Shown one piece after another: positions 17,587 through 26,975 of a stretch of DNA of 64,000 nucleotides. The first letter of the stretch is position 1. Each line of letters opens with the position of its first letter. Position numbers and translations under genes: made by a program. The notes below the pieces were generated by a model. It was given only the letters and a program-made list of their open reading frames with translations, did not search any database and had not been told where the DNA came from. Origin of the DNA: Acinetobacter lwoffii (lineage in GTDB: Bacteria; Pseudomonadota; Gammaproteobacteria; Pseudomonadales; Moraxellaceae); assembly GCF_019048525.1 (NCBI RefSeq), contig NZ_CP077369.1:1984001-2048000 (forward strand), read 5' to 3'.

Positions 17587-17618
17587 TTGATAAGCCAGTT
17601 AAATAGCCTAGGCAGTTC

Positions 17619-18014
17619 TTAATTCTGTTGATTTGTCTGATATTCCTGAATCACTTCAAGCGCTGCACGGAAGGCTTCCTGAGTAGCTGGGGCACCGCAG
17701 TAAGGCAGGCTATGCAGTAGTACTTCCTGAATTTCTTCAACTGTTGCACCATTATTCAAAGCGCCACGAACATGGCCTTTCAATTCAGTTGGGCTTTTTT
17801 GCGCGGTAAGAAAAGCAATAGTAATTAAAGAACGATATTTACGTGGTAAAACCCCTTCACGTTGCCAGGTCGAACCCCAGGCATGTTCATTAATCCAGTC
17901 CTGCAAAGGCTGAGTAAAAGGAACCGTATTGTCCTGAGCGCGCTTTACAAAGCTTGAACCCATCACTTCAGTACGGACTTTCAAGCCATTTTCATAATCT
18001 TGTTGTGACATCAT
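17619..18014 (-). CDS. carboxymuconolactone decarboxylase family protein
   Basis: 131 residues, all-helical AhpD-like fold of the PcaC type. RKYRSLITIAFLTAQ and ELKGHVRGALNNGATVEEIQEVLLHSLPYCGAPA match 4-carboxymuconolactone decarboxylase, which acts in the protocatechuate pathway. No other pca gene is near, and some family members act on other substrates or as peroxidase-like proteins, so only the family is certain. A GAGGG site precedes the two adjacent ATG codons at 18014 and 18011. Confidence 0.82.
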   Translation of the reverse strand: MMSQQDYENGLKVRTEVMGSSFVKRAQDNTVPFTQPLQDWINEHAWGSTWQREGVLPRKYRSLITIAFLTAQKSPTELKGHVRGALNNGATVEEIQEVLLHSLPYCGAPATQEAFRAALEVIQEYQTNQQN

Positions 18015-18177
18015 TGACCCTCAATTTTATTATGAGTCTAGCTTAACGTTTTATCTCTTAAATACCATCGTGCAATAGTCGTAAAAAAGTGGCTTAATAG
18101 CCACTTGAGATATCCAAAGTGAAATCAGGAAATAACTTCACTTTGTAATCAAGGTCTGATTTAGATAAAAGTTCTAT

Positions 18178-20682
18178 CTAAGGACTGGTTGAATGTGAAG
18201 GTGCACTTTGAACTGAAGTATCAGTACCTGTTGCATCTGCTTTCGAAATATGAGGATTTTCCAGCTCCAATACTTCCTGTAAATGCAAATCGAAGACATC
18301 AGTCAACATGCTGTCATAGCGACGCGCATTATAGTGCAGTAACTTATTGGCTTCTTCTTCATTAATAAAGCCTTGTTCATGCGCATCAGCCACATGATCA
18401 GCAAAACTGAGTCCCTTGAATTGACCTTTGTTTTCAGCTTTTTTAAAGCGATCCCAAAGCTGCTCAATTTCCAATAACATGGTGAAGGTTGATTCCATAC
18501 GACCATTTACATCATCTTCCGCTGTGCTATAGAAAACATGCTTTTTCAGTACTTTCCGGAAAGCATTGTCTTCCATCATACTGTTGGCTACCTGCTGTTT
18601 TAGCTGGTCTGACGGTTTTTTCAATGGGCGGCCAAGTGGGAAACATAACAGTTTGACCATACCTGCTGCTGCACCTGATGGAAAGTTGGCAAACAGATCG
18701 AAAAAAGCTTCTTGCGCTGTATACAGAGACTTTTCTACCGCAAGCTGTGCATGTAAACGCTCATCTTCAGTCTTTTTGCTATGCTCAAAATATTTCAGAA
18801 TTGAGGAAGCAATAAACAGATGTGCATGAATATCGGCCAGACGACCCGAAAGCATTTCCTTACGTTTGATATCCCCTGCGAGTAAACCTAGGCACATATC
18901 CGCAGTTAAAGCAAAGTTGGCACTCAGCCGATTAATGATCTTATAATAAGGCTGGGTGAAATCAACCGCACTTTGCGGCGCAGCACTTGAGCCACCTGTA
19001 AAGGCATAGGCAAAGGAGCGAGCAGTCCGGTTAAAGGTGTAACCCAAATGCTTAAACAGCAAGTTATCAAAAGGATTTAGAGCCGCTGCCGAGTCTTCTG
19101 CCTGTAAGAGCTGTAATTCTTCATATAGATAAGGATGGCAGCGCATTGAACCCTGTCCAAAAATCATCAAGGAACGACTGAGAATATTGGCGCCTTCGAC
19201 GGTAATGGAGACTGGAATTGCCTGATAGTAAGGTGCCAGAAAGTTACGCGGCCCCATCTGAATGGCACGACCACCGACCACATCCATGCCGTGATTGACC
19301 ACTTTACGCATGCCTTCAGTTGCATAGTATTTGGCAATCGCCGTCATTACGGCAGGCTTGCCACCCTGATTCAGACCACAGGTGACCAGATAACGGAAGG
19401 CTTCCAGCATATAGGTGTCACTGGCGATTTCACTATTGGCTTCCTGAACACCCTCAAACTTGCCAACTGAAATCTTGAATTGCTGACGAATACGAGAGAA
19501 AGCACCCACATTTAAATAAGTCATTTCTGAAGTAGAAGTAGACAGCGCTGGTAGGGAAATGCCACGACCGACTGCCAAACATTCCATCAGCATGCGCCAT
19601 CCTTTACCGGCATTTTTTACGCCACCAATAATCCAGTCCAGTGGAATAAAGACATCTTTACCTTCCACTGTTCCATTCATGAATGGCGGTCCCGGGTTAT
19701 GCCGTGGTCCCACTATTACGCCTTCATGACTGGCAGGAAGCAGGGCACAGGTAATGCCATATTCAGTCTGTTCACCCAAAAGATGATCCGGATCATACAT
19801 TTTAAAGGCCAGACCCACCACTGTCGCAATTGGTGCCAAAGTAATCCAGCGTTTGGAAAAATTCATTCTCAGACCGAGTACTTCCTGACCTTCAAACTGG
19901 CCATAGCAGACTACACCGGTATCAGGAATCGCACCAGCATCGGAACCGGCCTCCGGACTGGTCAAACCGAAACAGGGAATTTCTTCGCCTCGCGCCAGAC
20001 CCGGCAGATAACGGTCTTTCTGTTCTTCGGTACCATAATGCAGTAACAGCTCGCCTGGTCCGAGTGAGTTCGGTACCATACAACTCACGGCTGTGGTCAG
20101 AGATCGCGAAGCAATCTTGCTCATCACCCGACTTTGGGCAAAGGAGCTAAAGGCACGACCGCCGTATTCTTTGGGAATAATCAGGCCTAAGAAACCATGT
20201 TCCTTAATATATTGCCAGACATGATCAGGCAGCGCTTTCTGCTCATGGATTTCCCATTCATCCAGCATGCTGCACAAGGTCTCAACCTCATTGTCCAGAA
20301 AAGCTTGTTCTTCTAGCGATAATTTGGGATAGGGATAACTGTTAAAGGTTTCCCAGTTCGGTGCACCCATAAACAGTTCTTTTTCCCACCAGCTGGTTCC
20401 GGAGTCCAGTGCTTCACGTTCTGTCGGGCTGATACTCGGCATGGCATTGGCCAGTGCTTTATAGGCCGGTTTAGAAATGAACGACATACGTAAAGGGTCG
20501 ATCATCACCACAAGGCTAATCAGGATCAGCGGAATGCCGAGAATAAGTGACCATGGGCTAATAAAGGCACAGACTACTGACATGACAATTAGTGCAATTG
20601 CACCCGCGCTACGGGAGAGCTGAAAATAGAAAACCGCCCATAAACTAAGTAATAGCAGTAGTACAGCAAATATAAATAGCAT
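18178..20682 (-). CDS. fadE: membrane-bound acyl-CoA dehydrogenase FadE
   Basis: 834 residues. Catalyses the first oxidation step of fatty-acid beta-oxidation (acyl-CoA to trans-2-enoyl-CoA) with FAD. Two or three N-terminal membrane segments (residues 1-65) are followed by the acyl-CoA dehydrogenase domains: FGLTSPEAGSDAGAIPDTGV is the FAD/substrate loop, FKISVGKFEGVQEANSEIA and GRAIQMGPRN the C-terminal helical domain. The FadE-specific C-terminal extension continues from about residue 560 to 830, ending in a Thr/Ser-rich tail. Single gene. Confidence 0.94.
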   Translation of the reverse strand: MLFIFAVLLLLLSLWAVFYFQLSRSAGAIALIVMSVVCAFISPWSLILGIPLILISLVVMIDPLRMSFISKPAYKALANAMPSISPTEREALDSGTSWWEKELFMGAPNWETFNSYPYPKLSLEEQAFLDNEVETLCSMLDEWEIHEQKALPDHVWQYIKEHGFLGLIIPKEYGGRAFSSFAQSRVMSKIASRSLTTAVSCMVPNSLGPGELLLHYGTEEQKDRYLPGLARGEEIPCFGLTSPEAGSDAGAIPDTGVVCYGQFEGQEVLGLRMNFSKRWITLAPIATVVGLAFKMYDPDHLLGEQTEYGITCALLPASHEGVIVGPRHNPGPPFMNGTVEGKDVFIPLDWIIGGVKNAGKGWRMLMECLAVGRGISLPALSTSTSEMTYLNVGAFSRIRQQFKISVGKFEGVQEANSEIASDTYMLEAFRYLVTCGLNQGGKPAVMTAIAKYYATEGMRKVVNHGMDVVGGRAIQMGPRNFLAPYYQAIPVSITVEGANILSRSLMIFGQGSMRCHPYLYEELQLLQAEDSAAALNPFDNLLFKHLGYTFNRTARSFAYAFTGGSSAAPQSAVDFTQPYYKIINRLSANFALTADMCLGLLAGDIKRKEMLSGRLADIHAHLFIASSILKYFEHSKKTEDERLHAQLAVEKSLYTAQEAFFDLFANFPSGAAAGMVKLLCFPLGRPLKKPSDQLKQQVANSMMEDNAFRKVLKKHVFYSTAEDDVNGRMESTFTMLLEIEQLWDRFKKAENKGQFKGLSFADHVADAHEQGFINEEEANKLLHYNARRYDSMLTDVFDLHLQEVLELENPHISKADATGTDTSVQSAPSHSTSP

Positions 20683-20987
20683 TGTTATAGTTCTCCAGAT
20701 TTATACAACGCTGCCTGTGCCGAGATCTCATAGAATTTTTGTCACAGTTCATTCATTTTTTTTGTCGCTTGAGGATCGGACAGGTTCAGCATTGCACGTG
20801 TGAGAATGATCGTTTTCAAGTCTTGCAACGATATTTTTAAATCTTTCATCTATTTTTGAGATTGTTTGAAAAATGCTCAGTCTTCAAGTGAGAACGCGCA
20901 AAGAAATGTGAAGATAAGTAATGACTTAATCTTATCTAAAATAAAAAATGGCGTTTAACGCTGAGTAGAATTTCAATTATGGATATT
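20683..20987 (-). other. intergenic region upstream of fadE
   Basis: Must contain the fadE promoter and any FadR-like site. I see no clear -35/-10 pair, RNA gene or open frame in it. Confidence 0.5.
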
Positions 20988-21017
20988 AAAAAGCCCTCTA
21001 CAAGAGAGGGCTTTTAT
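20988..21017 (-). terminator. terminator of lipA
   Basis: AAAAAGCCCTCTACAAGAGAGGGCTTTTA, an 8-bp stem with A/T tails, 20 bases past the lipA stop on the minus strand. Confidence 0.9.
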
Positions 21018-21036
21018 TTCATTTGTTTAAACAGGA

Positions 21037-22050
21037 CTAAGCTTCAATGGCCTGGACTGCAATTTTTTTTGCAGGATCCACTTTACGACGCACTGCTGGT
21101 ACAGGTTCGCCGTAGTATTGGCGGTCGGCAAAGTAGCTTGAACGAACCATTGGTGCTGCCCAGATATTGCGGAAGCCGAGTTTTTGACCATGTTCGGTAT
21201 AACGCTCGAATTCTTCAGGTGTCACAAAGCGGTCAATCGCTGCATGTTCTTTTGAAGGCTGCAAATACTGACCAATCGTCACATAATCTACGCCATGCGC
21301 ATATAAATCATCAAGCAGGGCAAGCACTTCTTCTTCAGTTTCACCAATACCGACCATCAGACCACATTTGGTTGGTACGTCCGGGCAGTATTCTTTAAAC
21401 ATTTTCAGCAGGTTTAAAGAGTGTTGATAGTCAGAACCTGGACGCATGGCTTTATATAAACGCGGTACAGTTTCGATATTGTGGTTAAACACATCTGGTG
21501 GGCATTCAGTCATGATGCGCAGCGCGATATCCATACGACCACGGAAATCTGGCACCAGAATTTCCAGCAGGGTATTCGGGCTTAGAGCACGCGCTTCTTT
21601 AATACAATCTACAAAATGCTGTGCACCGCCATCCAGTAAATCATCACGGTCTACCGAAGTGATCACTGCATATTTCAAACCCAGATTGGCAATAGTTTCT
21701 GCCATATGACGCGGTTCATCTGCATCGAGTGCATTTGGACGGCCATGAGCCACATCACAGAACGGACAACGACGGGTACAGATATCGCCCATAATCATGA
21801 AAGTCGCAGTACCGCCACCAAAACATTCAGGCAGGTTTGGACAGGCGGCTTCTTCGCACACCGTATGTAATTTTTGCTGACGTAGTGTGGTTTTAATACG
21901 TTGAACTTCTTCAGGTGCCGCCATTTTCACCCGGATCCAGTCCGGCTTGCGTGGCGTTTCAACCGTAGGAACAACTTTTACAGGAATGCGGGCAACTTTT
22001 TCCGCACCGCGAAGTTTGACGCCCTGTTCAGGTTTACGGTTTTCAGACAT
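21037..22050 (-). CDS. lipA: lipoyl synthase
   Basis: 337 residues. Radical-SAM enzyme that inserts two sulfurs into protein-bound octanoyl groups to make lipoyl cofactors. The auxiliary cluster cysteines are in [12 protein letters not shown], and the radical-SAM cluster motif is [10 protein letters not shown]. The C-terminal RSSY is in [15 protein letters not shown] chose ATG 22050 ([10 protein letters not shown]) with GGAAAAG upstream rather than the GTG five codons earlier. It is transcribed alone. Confidence 0.96.
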   Translation of the reverse strand: MSENRKPEQGVKLRGAEKVARIPVKVVPTVETPRKPDWIRVKMAAPEEVQRIKTTLRQQKLHTVCEEAACPNLPECFGGGTATFMIMGDICTRRCPFCDVAHGRPNALDADEPRHMAETIANLGLKYAVITSVDRDDLLDGGAQHFVDCIKEARALSPNTLLEILVPDFRGRMDIALRIMTECPPDVFNHNIETVPRLYKAMRPGSDYQHSLNLLKMFKEYCPDVPTKCGLMVGIGETEEEVLALLDDLYAHGVDYVTIGQYLQPSKEHAAIDRFVTPEEFERYTEHGQKLGFRNIWAAPMVRSSYFADRQYYGEPVPAVRRKVDPAKKIAVQAIEA

Positions 22051-22263
22051 ATTCAACTTTTCCACTGTTTTTGAAGGGGGAGATACTCAAAGATAGCGCA
22101 GTTATTATAACGGACTTCGTTCTAAATAGGGCAAAAAGGGGTATTCATTTAAAAAATGTTCTTATCAAGCAATATATGTGAGTTAAATACACCAAATCAA
22201 CAGGATTTACGTCATAATAAGAGTGTAGATTAAAGTGAATTTTTTAATTTTGAGGAGCGTTGA

Positions 22264-23679
22264 ATGCCACGTAAAAAAGAGGTCGTTAGTGGGACTTTCG
22301 TTAAATATGATGCGGTAGTTCTAGGTTCGGGCCCTGCGGGCGAAGGCGCGGCAATGAAACTTGCCAAATCTGGTAAGCGTGTTGCAATCGTTGAGATGCG
22401 TGAACAGCTGGGTGGTAACTGTACCCATGTCGGTACGATTCCAAGTAAAGCATTGCGTCAAACAGTATCCAGTATTATCCGTTATCAACGTGATCCACTG
22501 TTTCAAAAAGTCGGGGACTGGAAGCAGTTCACCATGAAGCAAGTGTTGCGTCATGCACATAAAGTTATTCAACAACAAGTAGATACACATTCACGTTTCT
22601 ACGACCGCAATAAAATTGATATTTATCATGGTCGTGCCTATATTCAGGATCAAAATACCATTTTTGTATTTAACCCAGATGGCATTAAAGAAACGCTGAT
22701 GTTCAAGCAACTGGTCATTGCCAGCGGCTCGCGTCCATATCGTCCAGACATTCTTGATTTTAATCATCCACGTGTATTTGATTCAGACAAAATTCTGGAT
22801 CTGGACTATTCCATCCAGAAAATCATTATTTATGGTGCAGGTGTAATCGGTTGTGAATATGCCTCGATCTTTATTGGTCTAGGACATAAAGTCGACTTGA
22901 TCAACACCCAACACAAACTTTTAAGCTATCTGGATGATGAAATTTCTGATGCACTGTCTTATCACTTGCGTGAACAGGGTGTATTGATTCGTCATAATGA
23001 ACAGATCGACTTTTTAGAAACATTTGACGACCATGTGGTGATGCACACGCAAAGCGGCAAGAAAATTAAAGCCGACGCGATTTTGTGGTGTAATGGCCGT
23101 TCAGGCAATACCGATGGTCTAGGCCTTGAAAATGTCGGCCTGAAACCGAACAGCCGTGGTCAATTGACTGTGAATGATCAATATCAGACTGAAGTAGAAA
23201 ATATCTACGCTGCCGGTGATGTAATCGGTTGGCCTTCGCTAGCCTCTGCTGCCTATGACCAAGGTCGTTGCGCAGGTGCCAATATGAGCGGCGAGAAAGA
23301 CGTTGCGCCGGTGACTGATATTCCAACCGGGATTTATACCATTCCTGAAATTTCTTCGATTGGTAAGACTGAACAGCAGCTGACTGAAGAAAAAATTCCG
23401 TATGAAGTCGGTCAGGCATCATTCCGTCATTTGGCACGTGCACAGATTACCGGTGATACTATGGGTGAATTAAAGATTCTGTTCCATCGCGAAACATTGG
23501 AAGTTTTGGGTGTACATTGCTTCGGTAATAATGCCTCTGAAATTATCCATATTGGTCAGGCAGTCATGAACAGCCCGAACAATACCATCAAGTACTTCGT
23601 AGAAACCACGTTTAACTATCCGACTATGGCGGAAGCGTATCGTGTAGCCACACTGAATGGTATGAACCGTTTATTCTAA
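22264..23679 (+). CDS. sthA: soluble pyridine nucleotide transhydrogenase
   Basis: 471 residues. FAD flavoprotein that moves hydride between NADPH and NAD+ in the cytoplasm. FAD motif [14 protein letters not shown] at residues 22-35. The second Rossmann motif is [13 protein letters not shown]. In place of the redox disulfide CxxxxC of lipoamide dehydrogenases the sequence reads [15 protein letters not shown], with Thr at the second Cys position, which is the SthA hallmark. The C-terminal dimerisation domain ends in [20 protein letters not shown] lies before the ATG. Confidence 0.95.
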   Translation: MPRKKEVVSGTFVKYDAVVLGSGPAGEGAAMKLAKSGKRVAIVEMREQLGGNCTHVGTIPSKALRQTVSSIIRYQRDPLFQKVGDWKQFTMKQVLRHAHKVIQQQVDTHSRFYDRNKIDIYHGRAYIQDQNTIFVFNPDGIKETLMFKQLVIASGSRPYRPDILDFNHPRVFDSDKILDLDYSIQKIIIYGAGVIGCEYASIFIGLGHKVDLINTQHKLLSYLDDEISDALSYHLREQGVLIRHNEQIDFLETFDDHVVMHTQSGKKIKADAILWCNGRSGNTDGLGLENVGLKPNSRGQLTVNDQYQTEVENIYAAGDVIGWPSLASAAYDQGRCAGANMSGEKDVAPVTDIPTGIYTIPEISSIGKTEQQLTEEKIPYEVGQASFRHLARAQITGDTMGELKILFHRETLEVLGVHCFGNNASEIIHIGQAVMNSPNNTIKYFVETTFNYPTMAEAYRVATLNGMNRLF

Positions 23680-23701
23680 GTGAGATATTTGACTTAGACA
23701 G

Positions 23702-23733
23702 AAAAACCGCAAGTCTTCACTTGCGGTTTTTTT
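23702..23733 (+). terminator. terminator of sthA
   Basis: AAAAACCGCAAGTCTTCACTTGCGGTTTTTTTA, a 9-bp stem and T-run. Confidence 0.9.
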
Positions 23734-24039
23734 ATTGGAAGTGATTAAGTCAGTCAAGTTGATCAAATCGAATTTTTAAGCCGCCATTTTTCGGCATTCT
23801 TCAGCACAGCGGCGGCATGCTTCGGCACATTGCTGACAATGTTCATCTTCATGATGACCACATTCTTCTACACAGTAGTCACAGGCTTTCGCACAAAGTT
23901 CACATATTTCATGCATGAATGGAGATTGCTTTTGTTCCATACGGGCGCAAAGCTGACAGATATCTGCACAGTCCAGACAGCGCTGGATACACTCCCGCAT
24001 TGAACCGTACCGGGTTTGTCGGAGACTTTTTTATTTAAG

Positions 24040-24942
24040 TTAAGCCACCTGACCTAACGGGTTAATCTTATCATAGTACATTGCTTCAAACTCAAAAGGC
24101 GACACATAACCCAGTGCACTGTGTACACGCTTTTTATTGAACCAATCTACCCAGTTTAGTGTCGCAAGTTGTACATCTGCTAAACCTTGCCAATCTGCTT
24201 TTAAATATTCAATCACCTCTGTTTTGTATAAGCCATTCACCGTTTCAGCCAAAGCATTATCGTATGAATCACCAGTTGTACCGACTGATGCTCGTAAATT
24301 TGCTGCTTCTAAACGATTGGTATAGCGAATCGAAAGATATTGCACACCCCTGTCGGAATGATGAATCACATTCTTTGGCATGCCTCGATCGTGCAATGCT
24401 TGCTCAAGTGCATCGAGCACCATATCTGTATTCATTCGTGTAGATACTTTCCATCCAACAATTGCTCGTGAGAACACATCAATAATAAAGGCGGTATAGA
24501 CCCAGCCTGAATGAGTTTGAATATACGTAAAGTCACTGACCCATAATTGGTCAGGTCGATCAGCACTAAAATTACGTTTCACTAAATCATCTGCTCGTTT
24601 TTGATCATCTCGGTTGCGGGTAGTTTGTTTGTTCTTACCACGCCAAACACCTTGTATATCTAGCTTCTGCATCAATCGAGCAACTGTACAACGTGCAATA
24701 ACATAGCCTTCACGTTTCAATTTTTGCCAAACTTTACGTACACCATATCGACCTGAACTTTCCTTCCAAATTCGTTTAATTTGTTCAGCATGATGCTTAT
24801 CATGTAGATCTCGTTTCGCTCGATGTTCTGGATTGTCAGCGAGATCTAAAGTTCGGTAATAGGTTGAAGCTGCGATCGGTAAAATCCTACAAATCGCATC
24901 AACACCATATAAGTCTTTATTGTTATGGATAAAATCCACCAT
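24040..24942 (-). CDS. IS3-family transposase OrfB (type B)
   Basis: 300 residues with the HTH_21 segment (RIWKESSGRYGVRKVWQKL) and the rve DDE core: Asp in LWVSDFTYIQ, Asp in HHSDRGVQYLS, Glu in YDNALAETVNGLYKTEVI. It starts on an ATG overlapping the orfA stop by one base (TAATG), so it can be made by re-initiation as well as by slippage. Confidence 0.93.
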   Translation of the reverse strand: MVDFIHNNKDLYGVDAICRILPIAASTYYRTLDLADNPEHRAKRDLHDKHHAEQIKRIWKESSGRYGVRKVWQKLKREGYVIARCTVARLMQKLDIQGVWRGKNKQTTRNRDDQKRADDLVKRNFSADRPDQLWVSDFTYIQTHSGWVYTAFIIDVFSRAIVGWKVSTRMNTDMVLDALEQALHDRGMPKNVIHHSDRGVQYLSIRYTNRLEAANLRASVGTTGDSYDNALAETVNGLYKTEVIEYLKADWQGLADVQLATLNWVDWFNKKRVHSALGYVSPFEFEAMYYDKINPLGQVA

Positions 24943-25259
24943 TATTTGTGTGGGCGGTCGAGCTCCGCCTGGGCGAAAAAAGCGGCTGCTTTACGTAGAA
25001 TTTCATTGGCACGCTTTAATTCTTTAATTTCACGTTCCATTTGCTTCATTTTTTCTTGATCAGATATCTGTTGTACTTTAATAGGATTTTGCTGATCTAA
25101 ATGCTTTTGATGCCAGGCACGAAGTGTTTCAGGAGTACAACCAATCTTAGGCGCAATTGCTGTGATTGCAGCCCAAGTAGAAGGATAATCTTTTTCAGAT
25201 TCAATTAGTAATTGAACCGCTCTTTCTCTAATTTCGGGGGTATAGGTTGGTTTTTTCAT
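24942..25259 (-). CDS. IS3-family transposase OrfA (type B)
   Basis: 105 residues. N-terminal helix-turn-helix (MKKPTYTPEIRERAVQLL to TPETLRAWHQ) followed by a coiled coil (QEKMKQMEREIKELKRANEI) for multimerisation. Its product is identical to the orfA of copy 2. Confidence 0.93.
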   Translation of the reverse strand: MKKPTYTPEIRERAVQLLIESEKDYPSTWAAITAIAPKIGCTPETLRAWHQKHLDQQNPIKVQQISDQEKMKQMEREIKELKRANEILRKAAAFFAQAELDRPHK

Positions 25260-25589
25260 CGGAATAGTCTCTCAGAATATTGAGTCTCCGACAAACCCGG
25301 TACGGTTCACATCATCTCCAGATCTTCTTCTTTAAGACAGGCACTGGCACAGTTGGCACATGCCAGGGAACAGTTCATACAGGTTTGCACACAATCTGAA
25401 AATTGAAGCTGATTCATTATCGTTTCCTCTTTCCATAGGTTTATTGCTGATTTTCTAATACGCTAAGCAGAAAAAGGAAAATACACTAGGCAGATTAGGT
25501 GAGGAAAAGTAAACAGGCGCTTTGTTTTGTTAAGGAATTTACTATCTATACTTATATTCAGAGTTAGATAGTTTTATTATTCGAGAAAA

Positions 25590-25623
25590 TAAAAAACCAT
25601 TGGGCCGGTCAAAGTCTCAATGG
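25590..25623 (-). terminator. terminator of the TauD-type gene
   Basis: On the minus strand ACCATTG...CAATGGT with a 15-base loop, then TTTTTTA. The loop is long, so it is weaker than the others in the window. Confidence 0.65.
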
Positions 25624-25696
25624 TAGAGGATTTACATGTGAGTCATTATTATCGAAGGTTGTAATGACCTTTCTTGTTATTCTGATTTTCTCATTT

Positions 25697-26662
25697 CTAA
25701 AACGGACGGCTACCCGCCAGACTGATGCGTTTTAATAAACGGCGCTGATCAGCCGGGAATGGACGGCGTGAGTGCAAAGTCACCTGATTATCCCAGAACA
25801 CGATATCGCCAATTTCCCAGTGATGTTCATAAGCGAACTCAGGTTTTGAAATATGCTCACGTAATTTTGCGATCAGTTGACTGCCAGCCTGATCATCATA
25901 ATTGACCAGTTCGACTTCGGTATGCGTATTCAGCCAAAGTGCTTTACGACCGGATTCAGGATGAGTGCGCACCAGTGGATGTGGATAGGCATGACTTAAT
26001 ATGGGCTGATCTTTAAAGCGATACAGCGGGCTATTGCCATAACCTTGATCATCAGCCTGATCTCTGGTTTTTTGACGGCGCACGAAAGGGTTATAAGTAA
26101 TCAGTTGCAGCTGATCAATCTGTGCTTTGGTTTCTTTATTGAGTGCATCATAGGCTTTAATGGTATTGATCCAGCTGGTCTGTCCACCGTTCTGAGGCAG
26201 TTCAATCGCATACAATAAGGAAGCAAAAGAGGGTAAAGGTGTCCATTGATGATCGGTATGTGGAGTCAGTTCACCATGCCCGGTATAGTCTCCCTGACCG
26301 ACGGCATTGGAAACCGGCACGACATCGGGTGGAACACCGCTATCGGACTGCGCAGCCAATACCGGGGTATCTGCACCTGGGCGGAAAATGGAACCGAAAT
26401 AAGTTGAAAATGCCAAGTATTGTAAATCATCCAGACTTTGCTGCTTAAAGATCAAAATCAGATGCTCGGCCAGAGCCTGTTTTAACTGTAAAATGGTTTC
26501 AGATGACTGGGCTTTACGGGCATCCAGACCAAAGACCACTGCGCCTAAGGCCTGATCTGTTTGCGGTACAATCTTGATTTCAGCCGGATGTTGAAATTGA
26601 TCTTGCTGATGCCAGCGTGGAGCATCATGAATGGCTTGTGAAAGTTGGGTTAAGCTGGTCAT
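25697..26662 (-). CDS. TauD/TfdA-family Fe(II)/2-oxoglutarate dioxygenase
   Basis: 321 residues. The iron facial triad is visible as HTD in LTPHTDHQW (about residues 135-138) and the distal His in VTLHSRRPF. The 2-oxoglutarate-binding Arg is in RRLLKRISLAG. Members hydroxylate sulfonates, aryloxyalkanoates or carnitine-related substrates; the substrate here cannot be read. The MFS transporter and small membrane peptide immediately upstream on the same strand suggest uptake of the substrate. No sulfonate ABC transporter is nearby, so taurine itself is not favoured. Confidence 0.85.
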   Translation of the reverse strand: MTSLTQLSQAIHDAPRWHQQDQFQHPAEIKIVPQTDQALGAVVFGLDARKAQSSETILQLKQALAEHLILIFKQQSLDDLQYLAFSTYFGSIFRPGADTPVLAAQSDSGVPPDVVPVSNAVGQGDYTGHGELTPHTDHQWTPLPSFASLLYAIELPQNGGQTSWINTIKAYDALNKETKAQIDQLQLITYNPFVRRQKTRDQADDQGYGNSPLYRFKDQPILSHAYPHPLVRTHPESGRKALWLNTHTEVELVNYDDQAGSQLIAKLREHISKPEFAYEHHWEIGDIVFWDNQVTLHSRRPFPADQRRLLKRISLAGSRPF

Positions 26663-26840
26663 TATAAAGTCTCAGAATTTTCTTGTTGATGAGAATCTAA
26701 GAAAATTCCGGACTGAAATAAAATCAAAAGAAATGATAAGTTTATGAATAATCTGATATTTTTAATATTTAGTTGATTTTGAAACATTTAACTTATTGTG
26801 CGATGGATTGCGCATTTTCTGCTGAGGATATTTCAGCAGT

Positions 26841-26975
26841 TTAGTGTGCGCAAAAAGCCTGATTAAAATATTCAAATAACTGAGGTGTTTGAAACCACAG
26901 TCCAATCGACAAAGCCAGTAAAAGCAGGATTGCCACAGCAATCAAGAGTTTGAGTTTCAATAGAGAATCAGTCAT
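26841..26975 (-). CDS. 44-residue single-span membrane peptide coupled to the MFS gene
   Basis: MTDSLLKLKLLIAVAILLLL starts at an ATG (26975) overlapping the last eight bases of the MFS gene. The product has one membrane helix (residues 8-29) and a polar Cys-containing tail. GAGGAG lies 10 bases upstream, inside the MFS gene. The overlap and the clean hydrophobic profile make it a plausible real gene, perhaps a transporter accessory peptide; no family is recognised. Confidence 0.5.
   Translation of the reverse strand: MTDSLLKLKLLIAVAILLLLALSIGLWFQTPQLFEYFNQAFCAH

Larger units (their letters stand above)
24001..25309 (-). mobile_element. IS3-family element type B, copy 1
   Basis: 1309 bp with perfect 27-bp inverted ends beginning TGAACCGTACCG, flanked by CAT at 23998-24000 and 25310-25312. 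It carries orfA and orfB, both intact. Copy 2 at 58208-59516 has the same length, the same ends and the same two protein sequences, in the opposite direction. Confidence 0.95.
23776..25417 (-). pseudogene. Cys-rich four-helix copper-storage-like protein (Csp/DUF326), split by IS3
   Basis: The 5' part (25313-25417) encodes MNQLQFSDCVQTCMNCSLAC and on to EEDLEM. The 3' part (23776-24000) encodes MRECIQRCLDCADICQLCAR and on to RKMAA. Deleting 24001-25309 and one CAT joins them in frame as EEDLEMMRECIQRC, giving about 110 residues. The product has some 20 cysteines as CxxxC and CxxC pairs along helices plus several His. This is the pattern of the DUF326/Csp proteins that store many Cu(I) ions in a four-helix bundle. 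No export signal, so cytosolic. GAGGAAA lies before the ATG at 25417. The gene is broken, so this store should be absent unless another copy exists. Confidence 0.85.

Noticed and set aside
19699..20046. Plus-strand open frame of 115 residues inside fadE
   Set aside because: Shadow of fadE with no recognisable domain.
23066..23443. Minus-strand open frame of 125 residues inside sthA
   Set aside because: Opposite strand of a conserved gene, no ribosome site, composition typical of a shadow frame.
24137..24443. Plus-strand frames inside the IS3 orfB
   Set aside because: Identical shadows occur in copy 2; they follow from the transposase sequence.
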